DNA of 64,000 bases from Aquatica leii (lineage: Eukaryota > Arthropoda > Insecta > Coleoptera > Lampyridae). A program made the translations under genes and the position numbers. The stretch's first letter is position 1, and each line of letters begins with the position of its first letter. The DNA is taken from NCBI GenBank assembly GCA_035610365.1, contig CM069437.1, positions 30,895,507-30,959,506 on the forward strand, given 5' to 3'. Positions 11,880 through 22,650 of this stretch are shown here, piece after piece. The notes below the pieces were generated by a model. That model did no database searches, was not told the DNA's origin, and was given only the letters and a program-made list of their open reading frames with translations.

Positions 11880-13261
11880 CTGCCCCCTTCTTAGAACTGT
11901 TCTGTCTCAGTACAGGAAACTGGTTGCAACACTGGTAGAAAGGATCGTGGCGACAGCGGCAGCTTTCTCCATTTCGGCAACTTTCTTGACCATAAAAGTA
12001 ACAGTCAATGGACTTTTCCTGACCCGATATTCTCCTTGGTTGGTAACTACAGACCAACACTTGAACGCCTGTTTCTCGGAAGACGACCTTCAACATGTTT
12101 CGACCTGTACTACAATTCAGATTATCTAAGACACAACCTAGCTTGGATACTGCCAGTTTTTTAACATGGTGGAACTCCATTTCTCTTTTGAGATTCCATA
12201 ATGTTTGCCACCGATTTTTGTATAACGGCTTGGTGCGTGAGTATTTGTTGATGACCAGATAGAAAACGAAACGTCTGTCACCACGTCGCACAGTGGTTCC
12301 AAATGCCGAAAAGGTGGCCAAAACGTCCTAAAATCCATCTTTGATTTAGGTACTTTTTGGGGTCTAGTTATGTAGGTTGGTACCTGACCTAATAAAAACC
12401 GCGTTCCATAACCCTCAGACTTGCACGTGGCGCTCTTGACGCGCATTGTTATCCAGACGCCGCGCGTGCAAGGGCTGAGCGCTCTGTAGCCTCGCACCAA
12501 GTTTTTTTGTTTAACAGTGCCCTGGGTCGGAAGAAAATAGCCACATTTAATGAAAGTAGATACTTATCAACGTTTTTATGTGTTTACCGAAAATTTTCTG
12601 TCATATTTAGATAATTTAACATGTAGAATACGTTTTTTCAAGTTTCAGTTACGAATTATAATCTTTAACATTAGATAATTCCGAAGTCCCACGGAATCCC
12701 ACTCTCTAACTATTTGTCCAGTATAGTTCAACTATTTTATTATTAGGTTCACGTCTCAAAAGTTGCACAAGTTTGCCCGATTTTGTTTGTTTTATTATTT
12801 TGTGAAAAAAGCGCAAAATCAATCCAAGTGTCATAGCAGTACATACTTGACAAATCATTGCTACTTTTTTGTTAAAATAATTACATTTAAGAAATGAATT
12901 AGTAAAAATAAAGATTAACAATTAATAATAATCGTATAACTGCATTACAATTAGAAAAATTGCAATTAAATTGAAATAGTGTGAAACAAAAATAATGAAT
13001 TTAATTGTTTATTACAGAGATTAAATTCCAAACAGCGTTTCGTTTTTATGAATATACGGGGACAAAAACAGATGTTTTGTTAGTTTTCAATGTTTCTTTT
13101 TGATGAATATACAGGGATCAAAAAATTTTTTTAAACGTATTATTGAAACGTTTATTAGACAATATTCTACGTAATGTTTTTATTAACTATAATTAATAAA
13201 TACATAATACTTCAATAATAATTCAACATTGAAATCATTTTCAGATAAATGTGCACAGCCA

Positions 13262-13744
13262 ATGTCTTTGAAAAGACGTAAAATTTTTGACTTAATCAAA
13301 AACTCTCTTTCGAAAGAAAACGAGGTGCTGATTGACTTGGTTGAAAAGCATCTGGAAAAGGAAATCGGAAAACCGTTCAATTTGTCTGCCAATGGGAAAG
13401 CTGTGTTGCGGAAACTTTTTCTTAAAATGCAAACAGGATACGAAAAAAGCCGTAGGATGCTGGACAGGTATTTGACCGCGAATGCAACGTGGCTGGAAGT
13501 GGATGTCAAGCTACAAGAAGATTCAAGAAAACCTCTGCGAAAATGTAGCCGCACTAAAACTATGGAGGACGTGTTCCAGAGGCTTTTGGTAGCCTCGGAC
13601 CCTGTTATTTCGAGCATCCAAAAATTGCCGTTGAAAAAGCTCAAAGCGTTAGATGCTGAAGCTGTAAGTTTGTTAAAAACGCCCAGCTGTGAAGCGCAAA
13701 GCAGCGACGACGATTCTGCGCACTCGTCCGACGACGAATATTAA
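13262..13744 (+). CDS. Intact 160-codon ORF of the Transib-like element
   Basis: An uninterrupted frame from the ATG at 13262 to TAA. The N-terminal third is basic and helical (SLKRRKIFDLIKNSL, KAVLRKLFLKMQTGYEKSRR). The middle contains TWLEVDVKLQED. Then comes a CSRTKTMEDVFQRLLVASDP block, and the tail is acidic and Ser-rich (SSDDDSAHSSDDEY). The last two blocks resemble the C-terminal end of Transib-type transposases as I remember them, with no catalytic core between the N-terminal part and these. If so, this is an in-frame internal deletion product that keeps only ends of the protein. I did not compare it to any database. Absence of stops in such decayed surroundings suggests a younger age or constraint. 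There is no nearby promoter I can identify. Confidence 0.6.
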   Translation: MSLKRRKIFDLIKNSLSKENEVLIDLVEKHLEKEIGKPFNLSANGKAVLRKLFLKMQTGYEKSRRMLDRYLTANATWLEVDVKLQEDSRKPLRKCSRTKTMEDVFQRLLVASDPVISSIQKLPLKKLKALDAEAVSLLKTPSCEAQSSDDDSAHSSDDEY

Positions 13745-13768
13745 TGTAAACTAGCAATAAGGAATATA

Positions 13769-14155
13769 TACGAGATTTTATACAAATATGACCATTTTTT
13801 AAATGTTTTCCACTATATTGAATCCGCCACTTTGTTTCCTTTTTAGTTTTGTTTAAAGATTCGTAATCAGCGAGGTCAGAATACCCTATGTACGAAATTT
13901 CATACAAATATGACCTTTTTTCATGTTTGTCCGCCATATTGGATCCGCCATTTTGTTTTTATAAAATTTCGTGTAAAGATTCTTTATAAGCGACATCAAA
14001 ATACCTTATATACGAAGTTTCATGAACATAAGACCTTTTTTTTATTTTGGTCCGCCATATTGGATCCGCCATTTTGTTATTTTTAATTTTGAGAACAGAT
14101 TTGTACTAAGCGACCTCAAAATACTCTTCATACGAAATTTCACGCAATTTGAATG
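13769..14155 (+). repeat. ~120-bp tandem array, about 3.2 units
   Basis: The landmark TACGA(A/G)(A/G)TTT recurs at 13769, 13891, 14011 and 14131, and CCGCCATATTGGATCCGCC occurs in the units at about 13930 and 14050 with a degenerate copy at about 13810. Spacings are 122, 120 and 120 bp. The array is subterminal, ending just inside the right terminal repeat of the Transib-like element, so it belongs to that element and is not an independent satellite. Confidence 0.85.
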
Positions 14156-14298
14156 ACGTCTTCAGGTTTTGGCCACCTTTTCGGCATTTGGAACCACTGT
14201 GCGTCGTCTTAAAACTTTTCCGACTGCCGGTTGCTGTCTTCTTAGTTCAATTAGCTGCCCAAACTTTTTTTTAAATACGCAATGTGCGATGGCGTAAT

Positions 14299-17200
14299 CT
14301 ATTTGTGTTTGGAACAGGTCTTGTTGTTCCTTGGTGGTAACTCAGTGGTATCGCCAGCAAACGGGGCTAGACGAACGACGTGGACTACTTTTGGTTTACT
14401 TCTGGGTGGCTTTCGAATGCGATATAGTACGTCATTAATATTCTGCACGACTTCATAAGGGCCCCTTCCATTGCCTTTGCAGCTTCGGCGACAAACCGCG
14501 TTTCCTTTGGGGATTATACAACCAAGCCTGGATGAAACCCACCATTTTGTGCATTGACGTCATATCTAGTTTTCATCCTGTCGCTGGCAATTGATGTGTC
14601 AGTCTGCTGACGTAATCTTCTCCAGCAACTTCCTTTTCCGGTTTTTGTCTAAATTGGAGGTCGCATGGCAGTCGTATTTTGCGACCGAGCATCACACAGG
14701 ATGGTGTTTGGCCTGTGTTTTTGTGAACGGATGATCGATATGCCATTAGGAAAAGGTGTAAGTACTGGTCACAGTCTCTTTGGTGTTCGGACAGTACTTT
14801 GGCTAAGTACTTGCTCATTGTTCGATTCATACGCTCAACCATGCCATCAGATTGATGATGGAAAGGCGTCGTCCTAGTTTTCTTAATTCCCAACAGTCGG
14901 CAAACTTCTTGAAACAGCCCAGACTCAAAATGCGGCCTTGATCGGTGTGTAATTTCAATGGAACTCTTTTAATAACACGTCCGCGACTGTAGCTGCTTCT
15001 TGATTGGGTATAGCGTAAGCTTCCGTCCATTTCGTAAAATAATCCATCACCACCAGTATGTGTTTATTTCACGAATCGGATTCTGGGAACGGCCTTGCGA
15101 TGTCAATCGCTACTCTTTCCACAGGGTTTCCTATGTTGTAATGCTTCATGGGTGCTTTGCGCTTTCTTGCTGTACCATTTCCTGATGCGCAGACCGTGTA
15201 TTTACGGCACCATTTCATGACGTCCTCTTTCATTTCACCCTGTAGAATCGTTTTCGAACTTTCCCCAGTGTCTGCTAGATACCAAAGTGTCCTCCTGATG
15301 TACTATCGTAGAGATACTTCAACACCTCTGACACCCGACCCATTGGCACTACCAACTGTGGTTTGTTTTCCGCGCCCTTGATACTTTCTAGGGATTGCTT
15401 AAGAAGACCGTCTTTTACTAGAGTCCTACTGCATCTAATAAGCTTTGATGTTTCTGGTCAAAGCACTCACTTCTACCCAGGTTGGTCGTCGGTCGTTTTC
15501 TTTCCAGTTCAGGGGTAGTTTAATTTTAGGATCGTTTTCTTATTCGCGACGCAACTACTCAAGTTCCTACTCATCATCAACCATACCAGTTCCCTGGAAG
15601 CATCCAACTTTTTCTTCTAGTCGCGAACAATAGGTGCAGTCTGCCAGACATGGTCTTCTGGACAAGGCATCAGCGTTCCGATGACTGCTTCCAGCACGGT
15701 GTTCTGGTGTCATATTCATACTCTTGCAGTCTATCGATCCATCTTGCCACTTGTCCTTCCGGGTTACGAAACTGCAGTATCTATTTTAAAGCGGTGTGGT
15801 CTGTTCTCAGTAAAAATTTTCGTCTATTCAAATACTTGTAGAAATGTTCGATGGACTTGACGACTGCTAACAGCTCCCTCCTAGTCACGCAATAAATTCT
15901 TTCTGGCCTGGACAAAACCTTCCTAAAATACGCGATAAGTTTTTCTTGTCCATCTTGAACCTGCGAAAAGACTGCGCCTACGGCCAGATTGTTTGCGTCG
16001 GTATCCAAAACAAATTTTCCATCTGCTCTTGGATAACTCAAAATTGGCGAAGTGACTAGGGCCTGTGTTAGTTGATGGAACGAATTTTCGCAGTCTTCAT
16101 TCCATCTAAATTCTGCTTTTTCTTCCGTCAACTTCGCCAAAGGTTTGGCAATATTGACAAATCCGGGTACAAATCGTCTATAATAGATGCACAACCGAAG
16201 AAAGCTTCGGACCTGATGTTTGTCGATTGGTCTTGGTCATGCGTGCACTGCTCGGATTTTGTCTGGGTCAGCCTTTACTCCATTTCTAGATACGACGTGG
16301 CCAAGGTATTGCGCTTCCTTCTTAAATACGTGGCACTTCTTTGGGTTTAGTTTGAGATTAGCCCCACGTAGTCGCTGAAACACTTCTTCCAAATTGTTTA
16401 AGTGTTCTTCAAACGACCTTCAAGCCACAATCACGTTGTCCAGGTAAACCAAACACGTCTTCTAATACAATCCAACCAAGATCGTCTTTATCAAACACTC
16501 GAACGTTGCAGGAACGTTACTCAGGCCGAAGGGCATCCCAGTGAACTGCCACAAACCAGTACCAATTGTAAAAGCTGTTTTTTCACGATCCTTGGGTTCT
16601 AATTCTACCTGCCAGTAACCACTCTTTAAGTCTAACGTAGAAAACCACTGGGATTCTAACAGGGTGTCTAACGTATCCTCAATTCGGGTAAAGGAAAGTT
16701 GTCCTTTTTGGTCACGTCGTTTAACTGTCTTTAGTCTACGCATAACCTCGCTGATGTATCCTTCTTCTTTACGAGTACCACTGAGGATGCCTTCTCTGTC
16801 CATATCCGTAATTATTTGTTTGACTTCTTCTCTTTTTGCCAAAGGAAGTCTGCGTGGATGTTGTCGTATCGGCCGAGCGTCTCCGGTATTAATTTTATGT
16901 TTCACAACGTTAGTTCTTCTTTTGGTACCACTTTCCAGCGCAAACACATCTTAATACTCTTAGATCAAGACTTTAACTTTAGCCAGCTGGTTTCGGCTGA
17001 GGTTTTGGCATATGGTAGTAAGAATGTCCGATAGATGTTGTGGACACTTTTTCGGCAACGAGAGATACTGGCGTGCATTGGCCTACCACGGTCTTTTTTT
17101 TAGCGTTACAGGATCTGAGTTGATATTTAAGATCCTTACTGGCATCGTGTGTTTCACTCGTACTCAAGTTCTGCCAACGAGTAGTTTCTTCATTGTCGAT

Positions 17201-18501
17201 CTTCAGGACATCGTTTTTCATATCTTAATCAAATCCACTCCCAGGATAACTTCTTCCGTAATGTCAGCTACTAGTACTTGATGGTAGAGTACTCCATTTC
17301 TCAAACCAATGGTTATTTTGACTTGCCCGTGAGTAGGTATTTCTTCGCCAGTCGCCGTTCAAAGTCGTACTGTTACTGGTGATGTCTTCTCATTTTTCAA
17401 TAACATGTTAGGACGAATGATGATCTTGCCATCGAGATATGCTATTCAATTGCTGATACCATTTGAATTGTAATCTCCGGAACCTGACTAGATGAGACTA
17501 ACTTTTATTTTTTTTGTCAACTTGTTCCAAATTTTTGAGTGCTCTTCTTGTCTTCTTCTTGGGTTTAGTACAATGTCGTCGTACCTGGCCTATTTCACCG
17601 CAGTTTAAAGTCGTCACTTCTTTCTCACGAAGTATTCGTTGCGCTATCTCTTCGATGCTTTCCAATGTCTGCGCGGGTACATCTGCAGCACAGCAGAAAA
17701 AACTCCAAAGCATGCATCAAAGCGTTATCCAATGTCTTTGGTCGAGCTAACCGGATAGTCTTCTGCGTTTGAATAGCCAACTGTTTCAAGAAGGTGTCTG
17801 ATGCTGTAGGATACGCAAGCCGTGTTAAATGGCGATGTCAGCTTCAAACTCTTGAGAACTTTCGGGAGCTTTCTGAACCCGACTTTTAATTTGAGTTTGA
17901 TACACTTGTTGAAGATGAGCATCTCCATATCTCATTTCTAAACGTGAAATTAAGAGTTCGTAATTTTCTTGCAGGTGGTCAGGAACAGTCTGTAAAATTC
18001 CAAGCGCTTCTCCACATAAGGACACTATTAAAGACGTCGCTTTCTGTTTTTTGCTCTAACCATTAGCTGTAGCTGCGACTTCAAACTGCTTGTAGTAGGT
18101 TGACCTTGAAACTACCATCAAAATTCGGAGGTACAACTTTAAACTTGTGAGTGGTTTCTTCTCGATGGTCTATCATTAAATCTTTGCTCGTGACGCTTCC
18201 TTTACCGTGATCATTCATTTGGTTCATTTTTTCTTCAAGCAGTTTTATTCTGTATTCTAATTTGTTCTCTATTGCTTCGATTTTCTTATTTTCTTTTTTT
18301 TAAATTTAACATATCTGCTTAGGTTCCTTCTTGGACAATTTTAATTTGATTTTCTATCCTCGATCGTATATCTTCTTTTAAATTTCTAGAATTTTCCTCC
18401 ATTTTCTGCGAATTTTTGTAAAACTTTTCTTCCATTTTTCTATTCATTGATTCTTGACTATTTTTTATTGATTCAAGAAATTCAAATAATTTTACATCCA
18501 T
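14299..18501 (-). pseudogene. Ty3/gypsy gag-pol, many breaks
   Basis: Gag starts at the ATG at 18501 with a coiled-coil region (18500-18320), then ENYELLISRLEMRYGDAHLQ and QEFEADI (18025-17830), and a degenerate zinc knuckle (NCGEIGQVRRHCTKPK, ~17570). The protease region near 17400 reads LDGKIIIRPNML with no DTG/DSG triad, so its active site appears deleted. RT (16947-16435) keeps FSTLDLKSGYWQVEL and GMPFGLSN, but the catalytic YLDD motif reads YLDN (16435-16446). RNase H (16194-15781) has DTDANNLAVGAVFSQ and TDHTALK. Integrase retains LHTDQGR (~14950) and PFHHQSDGMVERMNRT (~14850). The natural pol stop is TAG at 14299-14301. Frameshifts separate these blocks. The protein cannot have moved the element recently. 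Confidence 0.88.
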
Positions 18502-18699
18502 TTTAGTTTGATAACAAGATACCGGCATAAGTTTAAACATAACACGAATAAAAAGTTTAAATACACTACTTTAACGAACTGAGATAGCTATGACTACACG
18601 CGTATCGCGATTACGCAATCAATGTTTTTGTTACGGGAGCGATATTAAATTACTTAATGGTATTTACACTAAAAGCGCAAGCTAAAAAATTGTTTATTT

Positions 18700-18725
18700 A
18701 TTCGATATCACGCACCTGTCACCAA
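18700..18725 (-). other. Putative primer-binding site of the gypsy element
   Basis: Directly downstream of the 5' LTR on the minus strand the sequence is TTGGTGACAGGTGCGTGATA. A TGG start one base after the LTR is the usual placement of a tRNA-primed site. The remainder resembles a shortened Arg-type site, but the tRNA identity is uncertain. Confidence 0.5.
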
Positions 18726-19418
18726 TGTTACGCTTATTATTAAAACTAATTAATTTTATAAATACTAAAATATGTACACGTTTATAACTAACCGAACTAA
18801 TTAAATATAAGGATATTTAATAAAAACACTTACACTATAATTTATGTATAGCACTATCCATCGACCTGGCAACATCGGAAAGCTACGCTTCTCTCTGGAC
18901 GAGTAATCCGTATACTTTTGCAGTGTGTTTGTTTGTCTCAAACATGTAGAAAAGGAAGTACATTTGTTTATTTTTATGGTGCGCACTATTTGTCAATTTA
19001 TCTTGACATACTTACAACCTCAAATTTTAGAATTGGTTTTAGCAGCATTATTTGAAGTACGTAGATAGTAAAATGAATTGAATCAAACTTTAAACATGAA
19101 ATATAAATACAATGTATATTTAGCTTGAAGTAGGAATATGTAAAAGTAAACAAATGCAATTCTCGTTTGACAAGTAGTGTACAAGGTAGATTTATCGCAC
19201 ACGCGTTAATCACTTATTTATTTAGACTCGAATAATCTTCTTAACACTGCCGTCTTCGAATTACGGGAAATAACTGACCTCTGATTTGTTTGAACCGCAT
19301 TTATACTCATTTTGGCAATCCTTCGAAAACTTTCCATATCTTTCGGTAAACGTTCTGGAAAATAGATAACATTTTCGTGAAATCTCTGAAACTTGAGAAT
19401 AATTTCTCGAACGTTTCA
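18726..19418 (-). repeat. 5' LTR of the gypsy element, with internal replacement
   Basis: Matches the 11428-11879 LTR on both sides of a ~320-bp segment (about 18857-19180) that replaces ~100 bp of the other copy. On the minus strand it starts TGAAACGTTC at 19418 and ends CGTAACA at 18726, i.e. TG...CA. ATAC follows at 19419-19422. The odd segment could be an insertion with loss of flanking bases, or two LTR variants joined by recombination. Confidence 0.85.
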
Positions 19419-19422
19419 ATAC

Positions 19423-21870
19423 TTTACGCATACCACAAAAAATTAAACATAACAATAATTTTTTTTTGAATAACCTGACTACATAATCAAAATAGGTAAC
19501 GCAGGCACAATGATCTCTTGAACAACACTACAAATAATAAATAATTTAAGAAAAGAAAAACTCTCCGGAGATACTAGTTTTTTAGCATTAGCGGGAATCC
19601 ACATATAGTATTTTTCAATTAGAAAAGCAATTTAGCTTTTTTTGTATTTTTTAACGTTACATTTTACATTTGATATTATTATATTTCAATGTTTTATGTG
19701 TACATAGTCATACGCAATATAAAATAAATAATCATTTCTGAAATGTACTTTGTTTTGAATTTTAAAACTTGAAACACCTCAATTTTTGCTTATGAAACTT
19801 GGAAGAAACTTAAAGGCGAATGTCAAAACAAATCTAAAGTTACGGAAGTGAAAATTACTTTTAAACACTTTTATCTTATAATCGGTAAATTACAAAGACT
19901 AACTTGCAAGCTTTTCAGAAACAGGATATTGTGAAATGACAAAATTGGATAAGTTTGCATAGAAACAAATATATTTATTTTTGCAACTTTTGCATGTGTC
20001 GATTCAAAACAGAAAATGATAGTTCTAACTAAGTGTACTACACTTAAATAAATTACACATAAAAAATCTTTACAACTACTTTATAAGTTATAACTAACAC
20101 AATAATAAACAGTAAAGAAGAAATAAATAATACGTATATAATATTTAGCATTGAATGTAACGTAAACTTAATTAAAAATTAAATCTTTATTAATAATTCA
20201 CTACAATAACCTGTAATTTAGGTGTAAATTATTTAATAAAACCGTAACTACATTATTAACAAAAAAAAAATTTGAGTAATTACATCGACCAACAGTGTAA
20301 ACAAATGCTTAAAAAATAATCAGATTCAAGCTACGTTTGAACAAAGTTTTTTTTGTGTCGACATCTATGCTAAAACGCTTGTACTAATGATATTGATTTG
20401 CAACACTAGCAATACATAATAGTTGCTTACAACACAAGTTTGTGAAGTAGTCTTTAGTCACGTTATTTGTGTAAAAGAAGTTAAGGCTGGTGTAATAAAA
20501 CCGTGATTTAAATTGGTAGATAAAGACTACACAAATACCTTAAACCTACCATAAACAAGAACTTCTGCCTAATTAAAACGTTACTTGCGTTTTATTTGTA
20601 TGTACATTATTTCGCCACAATTTTAACCAGTAGCGTATATAAAGAAAAAGAAAGCTTGAGTACCTGAAACATATAGATGAGACTTATATACGCTTATTCA
20701 ATATACTTACTGATATAAATGTGGCGTAGTTAATCTCGACTATTCCCATCGCAGACAATTTTTTCGGTTTCTGAGCTAACATTAACACCATCACCATATC
20801 TTTATTTCTGTACCAATTACTACTAAATGCAAAACTAGCCAAATTTTGGCTCTGGAAGTATTCAGTTAATCAAGTTTAAAAACAAAACTATTTTACCTCG
20901 TAGCTGAGCTCATTAGCAGCAGAGCAACAAAGAAACAATTGCAATATATGCCCAAAGCAATATGAGCTTAAAGATACAAGTTGTGCTTTTTTAGTCTAAA
21001 ATTATTCGAATAAAATTATTTATTTTATTAAAGAACTGGAACAGACCATAGCTAACAAAAAACTAGAAACGCATATAGCCGATCCGCTGCTAAATAACTG
21101 AACGAAATTGCTCATCGAAAATATTCTTTCAATATCATTGTAGATCCTAAAAATTATAAATTAAACAATTTTAAGCAATATAGTAAAAACATATTTTACA
21201 AATTTGTAATTTAAACGAGTCGACACCTAATTTGTCACGAGGTTATTATTAATTTCGTAGACATAAAGTATGTGACTTCGTTTATTACCATTTATTAATG
21301 TTGGCTTTAGAAGTTCTTGAATAAATAAAAATATTGCCGAGTTTTATTACACCTTAATGCTTTGATCTTCATTTTGAATTGTAAATTATTCTAAAAGTAA
21401 CACCTAGATGCAACATGTAAATTATATATTTGATTAGTGTACATAACGTAACGCTAAACCTACAGTAACTTAAAATTTATCTGCAGTGCAACTAATTGAA
21501 GCTTGTAAAAAATTCAGAATGCAAAAGCAAATGTATAGTTATAGTAGTCAACTATAAAACGTCGACTAAATACAAACAACAACGGTGTTTAGGTAATTAA
21601 TTAAAAGCACATATTTATTAAAGCTTTGTAAACTTACAATTATCAATAATTCCATAAAGATAGGTGGTTGAAAATTCAATTTTTTACTAAAAAAAATGTA
21701 TGCGATGTTTTTGTAAATTTTTTTAAAAGTTGTCTCAAGCTTTTTTTAAATTGATTTAATAATAAATTAACAATCAGAATTAATTAAGAATTATTAAATG
21801 TTTTATGAGTATAATAATATAATAAAGCTAACCTTTAGATTACTGGATTATTTTATTATTTTTGGTTATT
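19423..21870. other. AT-rich non-coding stretch, nothing recognised
   Basis: No ORF with a recognisable motif, no tandem array and no clear repeat boundary on either strand. Composition is uniformly AT-rich with runs of A and T. It may be host intergenic DNA or very old repeats. Confidence 0.4.
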
Positions 21871-21879
21871 CATTGCGGA

Positions 21880-22265
21880 GGATCTTGATGTGGGTAGATC
21901 CAAGAATGTTTGTATGCATTTGTATTCGTAGAAAATTTTTGCTTTGTTTTTTATTATTCTATTTTTGTGGCATCTAGGTCAGTACGTATTTTTAAATTTC
22001 TGACATACCACGATGCATTAGCGAGCATTCTGAATGTCTTAGATTGTAGCCGTTGAATGATCTCAACATTGGACTTACAAGAGCAACTTCAAAGTTCAAA
22101 GCCATAACTACATATGGGGTTTATTAAATTTTTATACAGTAGGATCTAATATTGTCTTAAGAAAGGTATGATGTTTTGTCTAGCAACCAGTACTGTAAGT
22201 CGTTTGTCCAGAAGAAGACTTACTTCATCTGCTTGTGCTTTTGGGTGTTTTCTTCCAACTTAAAG
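21880..22265 (-). pseudogene. Jockey-like non-LTR RT, C-terminal fragment
   Basis: On the minus strand a broken frame reads LYKNLINPICSYGFEL, stop, then NVEIIQRLQSKTFRMLANAS and WYVRNLKIRTDLDA. This is the segment after the RT catalytic core in Jockey-clade elements. Before it (22265-22160) are VGRKHPKAQADEVSLLLDKR and LTVLVARQNIIPFLRQY, the thumb region. In-frame stops show it is dead. An LTR2 copy (22295-22650) adjoins it on the side of the missing RT core and may have inserted into it. Confidence 0.75.
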
Positions 22266-22294
22266 GCAAGCGACTGACTCAGTTGTATCGGCAA

Positions 22295-22650
22295 ACGGAT
22301 TGCAAGTCTCAAGGTGCTAATCCTACACTAAATTAAAGAAGCGCCAAAACCAGTAAATATCTCCCAATACAGACCTTGTTTAAATTTATCGATCACTAAA
22401 AGGAACAAATTGGAAAAACACAGCTTCTAACAACTATGTTTATATTGATTTCACACAAGAGAGAATAGTCGTTAAAAGTAACAGCGAAAGAGGTAGGTCA
22501 CTAACAATTATAGATTCGACGACTAATATAGTAATATCATAACTATAATATCAATGAAGGCTCTTTCGTTCAGACAACCCACCATACAACTAATTATGAT
22601 CAATTGCTAGGATTAGTGCGGTGCCTTTAGAGGTAGAAGGTTGTATTTTA
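22295..22650 (-). repeat. LTR2-like repeat, minus-strand copy
   Basis: The reverse complement shares ordered landmarks with 26020-26440, 29150-29880 and 51775-52225: CATAATTAGTTGTATGGTGG, GTCGAATCTATAATTGTTA, TTTAAACAAGGTCTGTATT and a TTTTGGCGC core near its end. Boundaries are approximate because the copies are diverged. Confidence 0.65.

Larger units (their letters stand above)
12289..14201 (+). mobile_element. Transib-like DNA transposon nested in gypsy
   Basis: The ends are perfect 36-bp inverted repeats, 12289-12324 and 14166-14201. They begin CACAGTGGTTCCAAATG and are flanked by CGTCG on both sides (12284-12288 and 14202-14206). Ends starting CAC..TG and GC-rich 5-bp duplications (consensus often given as CGNCG) are hallmarks of the Transib superfamily, the relatives of RAG1. 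At 1913 bp it is shorter than an autonomous Transib, and it holds only one 160-codon ORF (13262-13744), so it is probably an internally deleted derivative. A ~120-bp tandem array lies between the ORF and the right end. Its insertion interrupts the macro-domain ORF. Confidence 0.85.
11740..14341 (-). pseudogene. Macro-domain plus CCCH zinc-finger ORF, split by a transposon
   Basis: After pol, in another reading frame and overlapping its last codons, the minus strand encodes QIDYAIAHC and KKKFGQLIEL (14206-14310). Past the inserted element it resumes with RRFVFYLVINKYSRTKPLY, KKLAVSKLGCVLDNL and MLKVVFRETGVQVLVCSY (12283-12000). This block order is that of macro domains of the OARD1/TARG1 type, which bind ADP-ribose and remove it from proteins. 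The Asp of the GC..LD motif is kept. The residue expected as the catalytic Lys of that class aligns with Asn, and the ribose loop after AHC looks deleted. A CCCH finger follows with C-x7-C-x5-C-x3-H spacing (CYFYGQESC, CRCRH), then a basic tail ending at 11740 inside the 3' LTR. The two halves are in frame if the insertion and one CGTCG copy are ignored. No start ATG is obvious. The family call is firm; activity is doubtful. Confidence 0.75.
11428..19418 (-). mobile_element. Nearly complete Ty3/gypsy element with accessory ORF
   Basis: Direct repeats at 11428-11879 and 18726-19418 are the LTRs. Between them, on the minus strand, lie gag, protease remnant, RT, RNase H, integrase and an extra 3' ORF. 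ATAC occurs immediately outside both ends (11424-11427 and 19419-19422), a 4-bp target duplication that fixes the insertion at 7991 bp. A purine tract (AAGAAGGGGGCA, minus strand) directly precedes the 3' LTR at 11881-11892. The element contains a later DNA transposon at 12289-14201. Coding regions are broken, so it is a dead but structurally legible copy. Confidence 0.88.

Noticed and set aside
11947..12500. Overlapping ORFs at 11947-12129 (plus) and 12138-12500 (minus)
   Set aside because: Both overlap the macro/CCCH reading frame in other frames and have no motifs of their own; the second also runs into the Transib terminal repeat. Treated as shadows.
13641..13937. 98-aa minus-strand ORF across the tandem array
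   Set aside because: Antisense to the intact 13262-13744 ORF and to the ~120-bp repeats; no independent support.
11880..14341. An env gene at the 3' end of the gypsy element
   Set aside because: No signal peptide, fusion peptide or C-terminal membrane anchor is visible; the content matches a macro domain and a CCCH finger instead.
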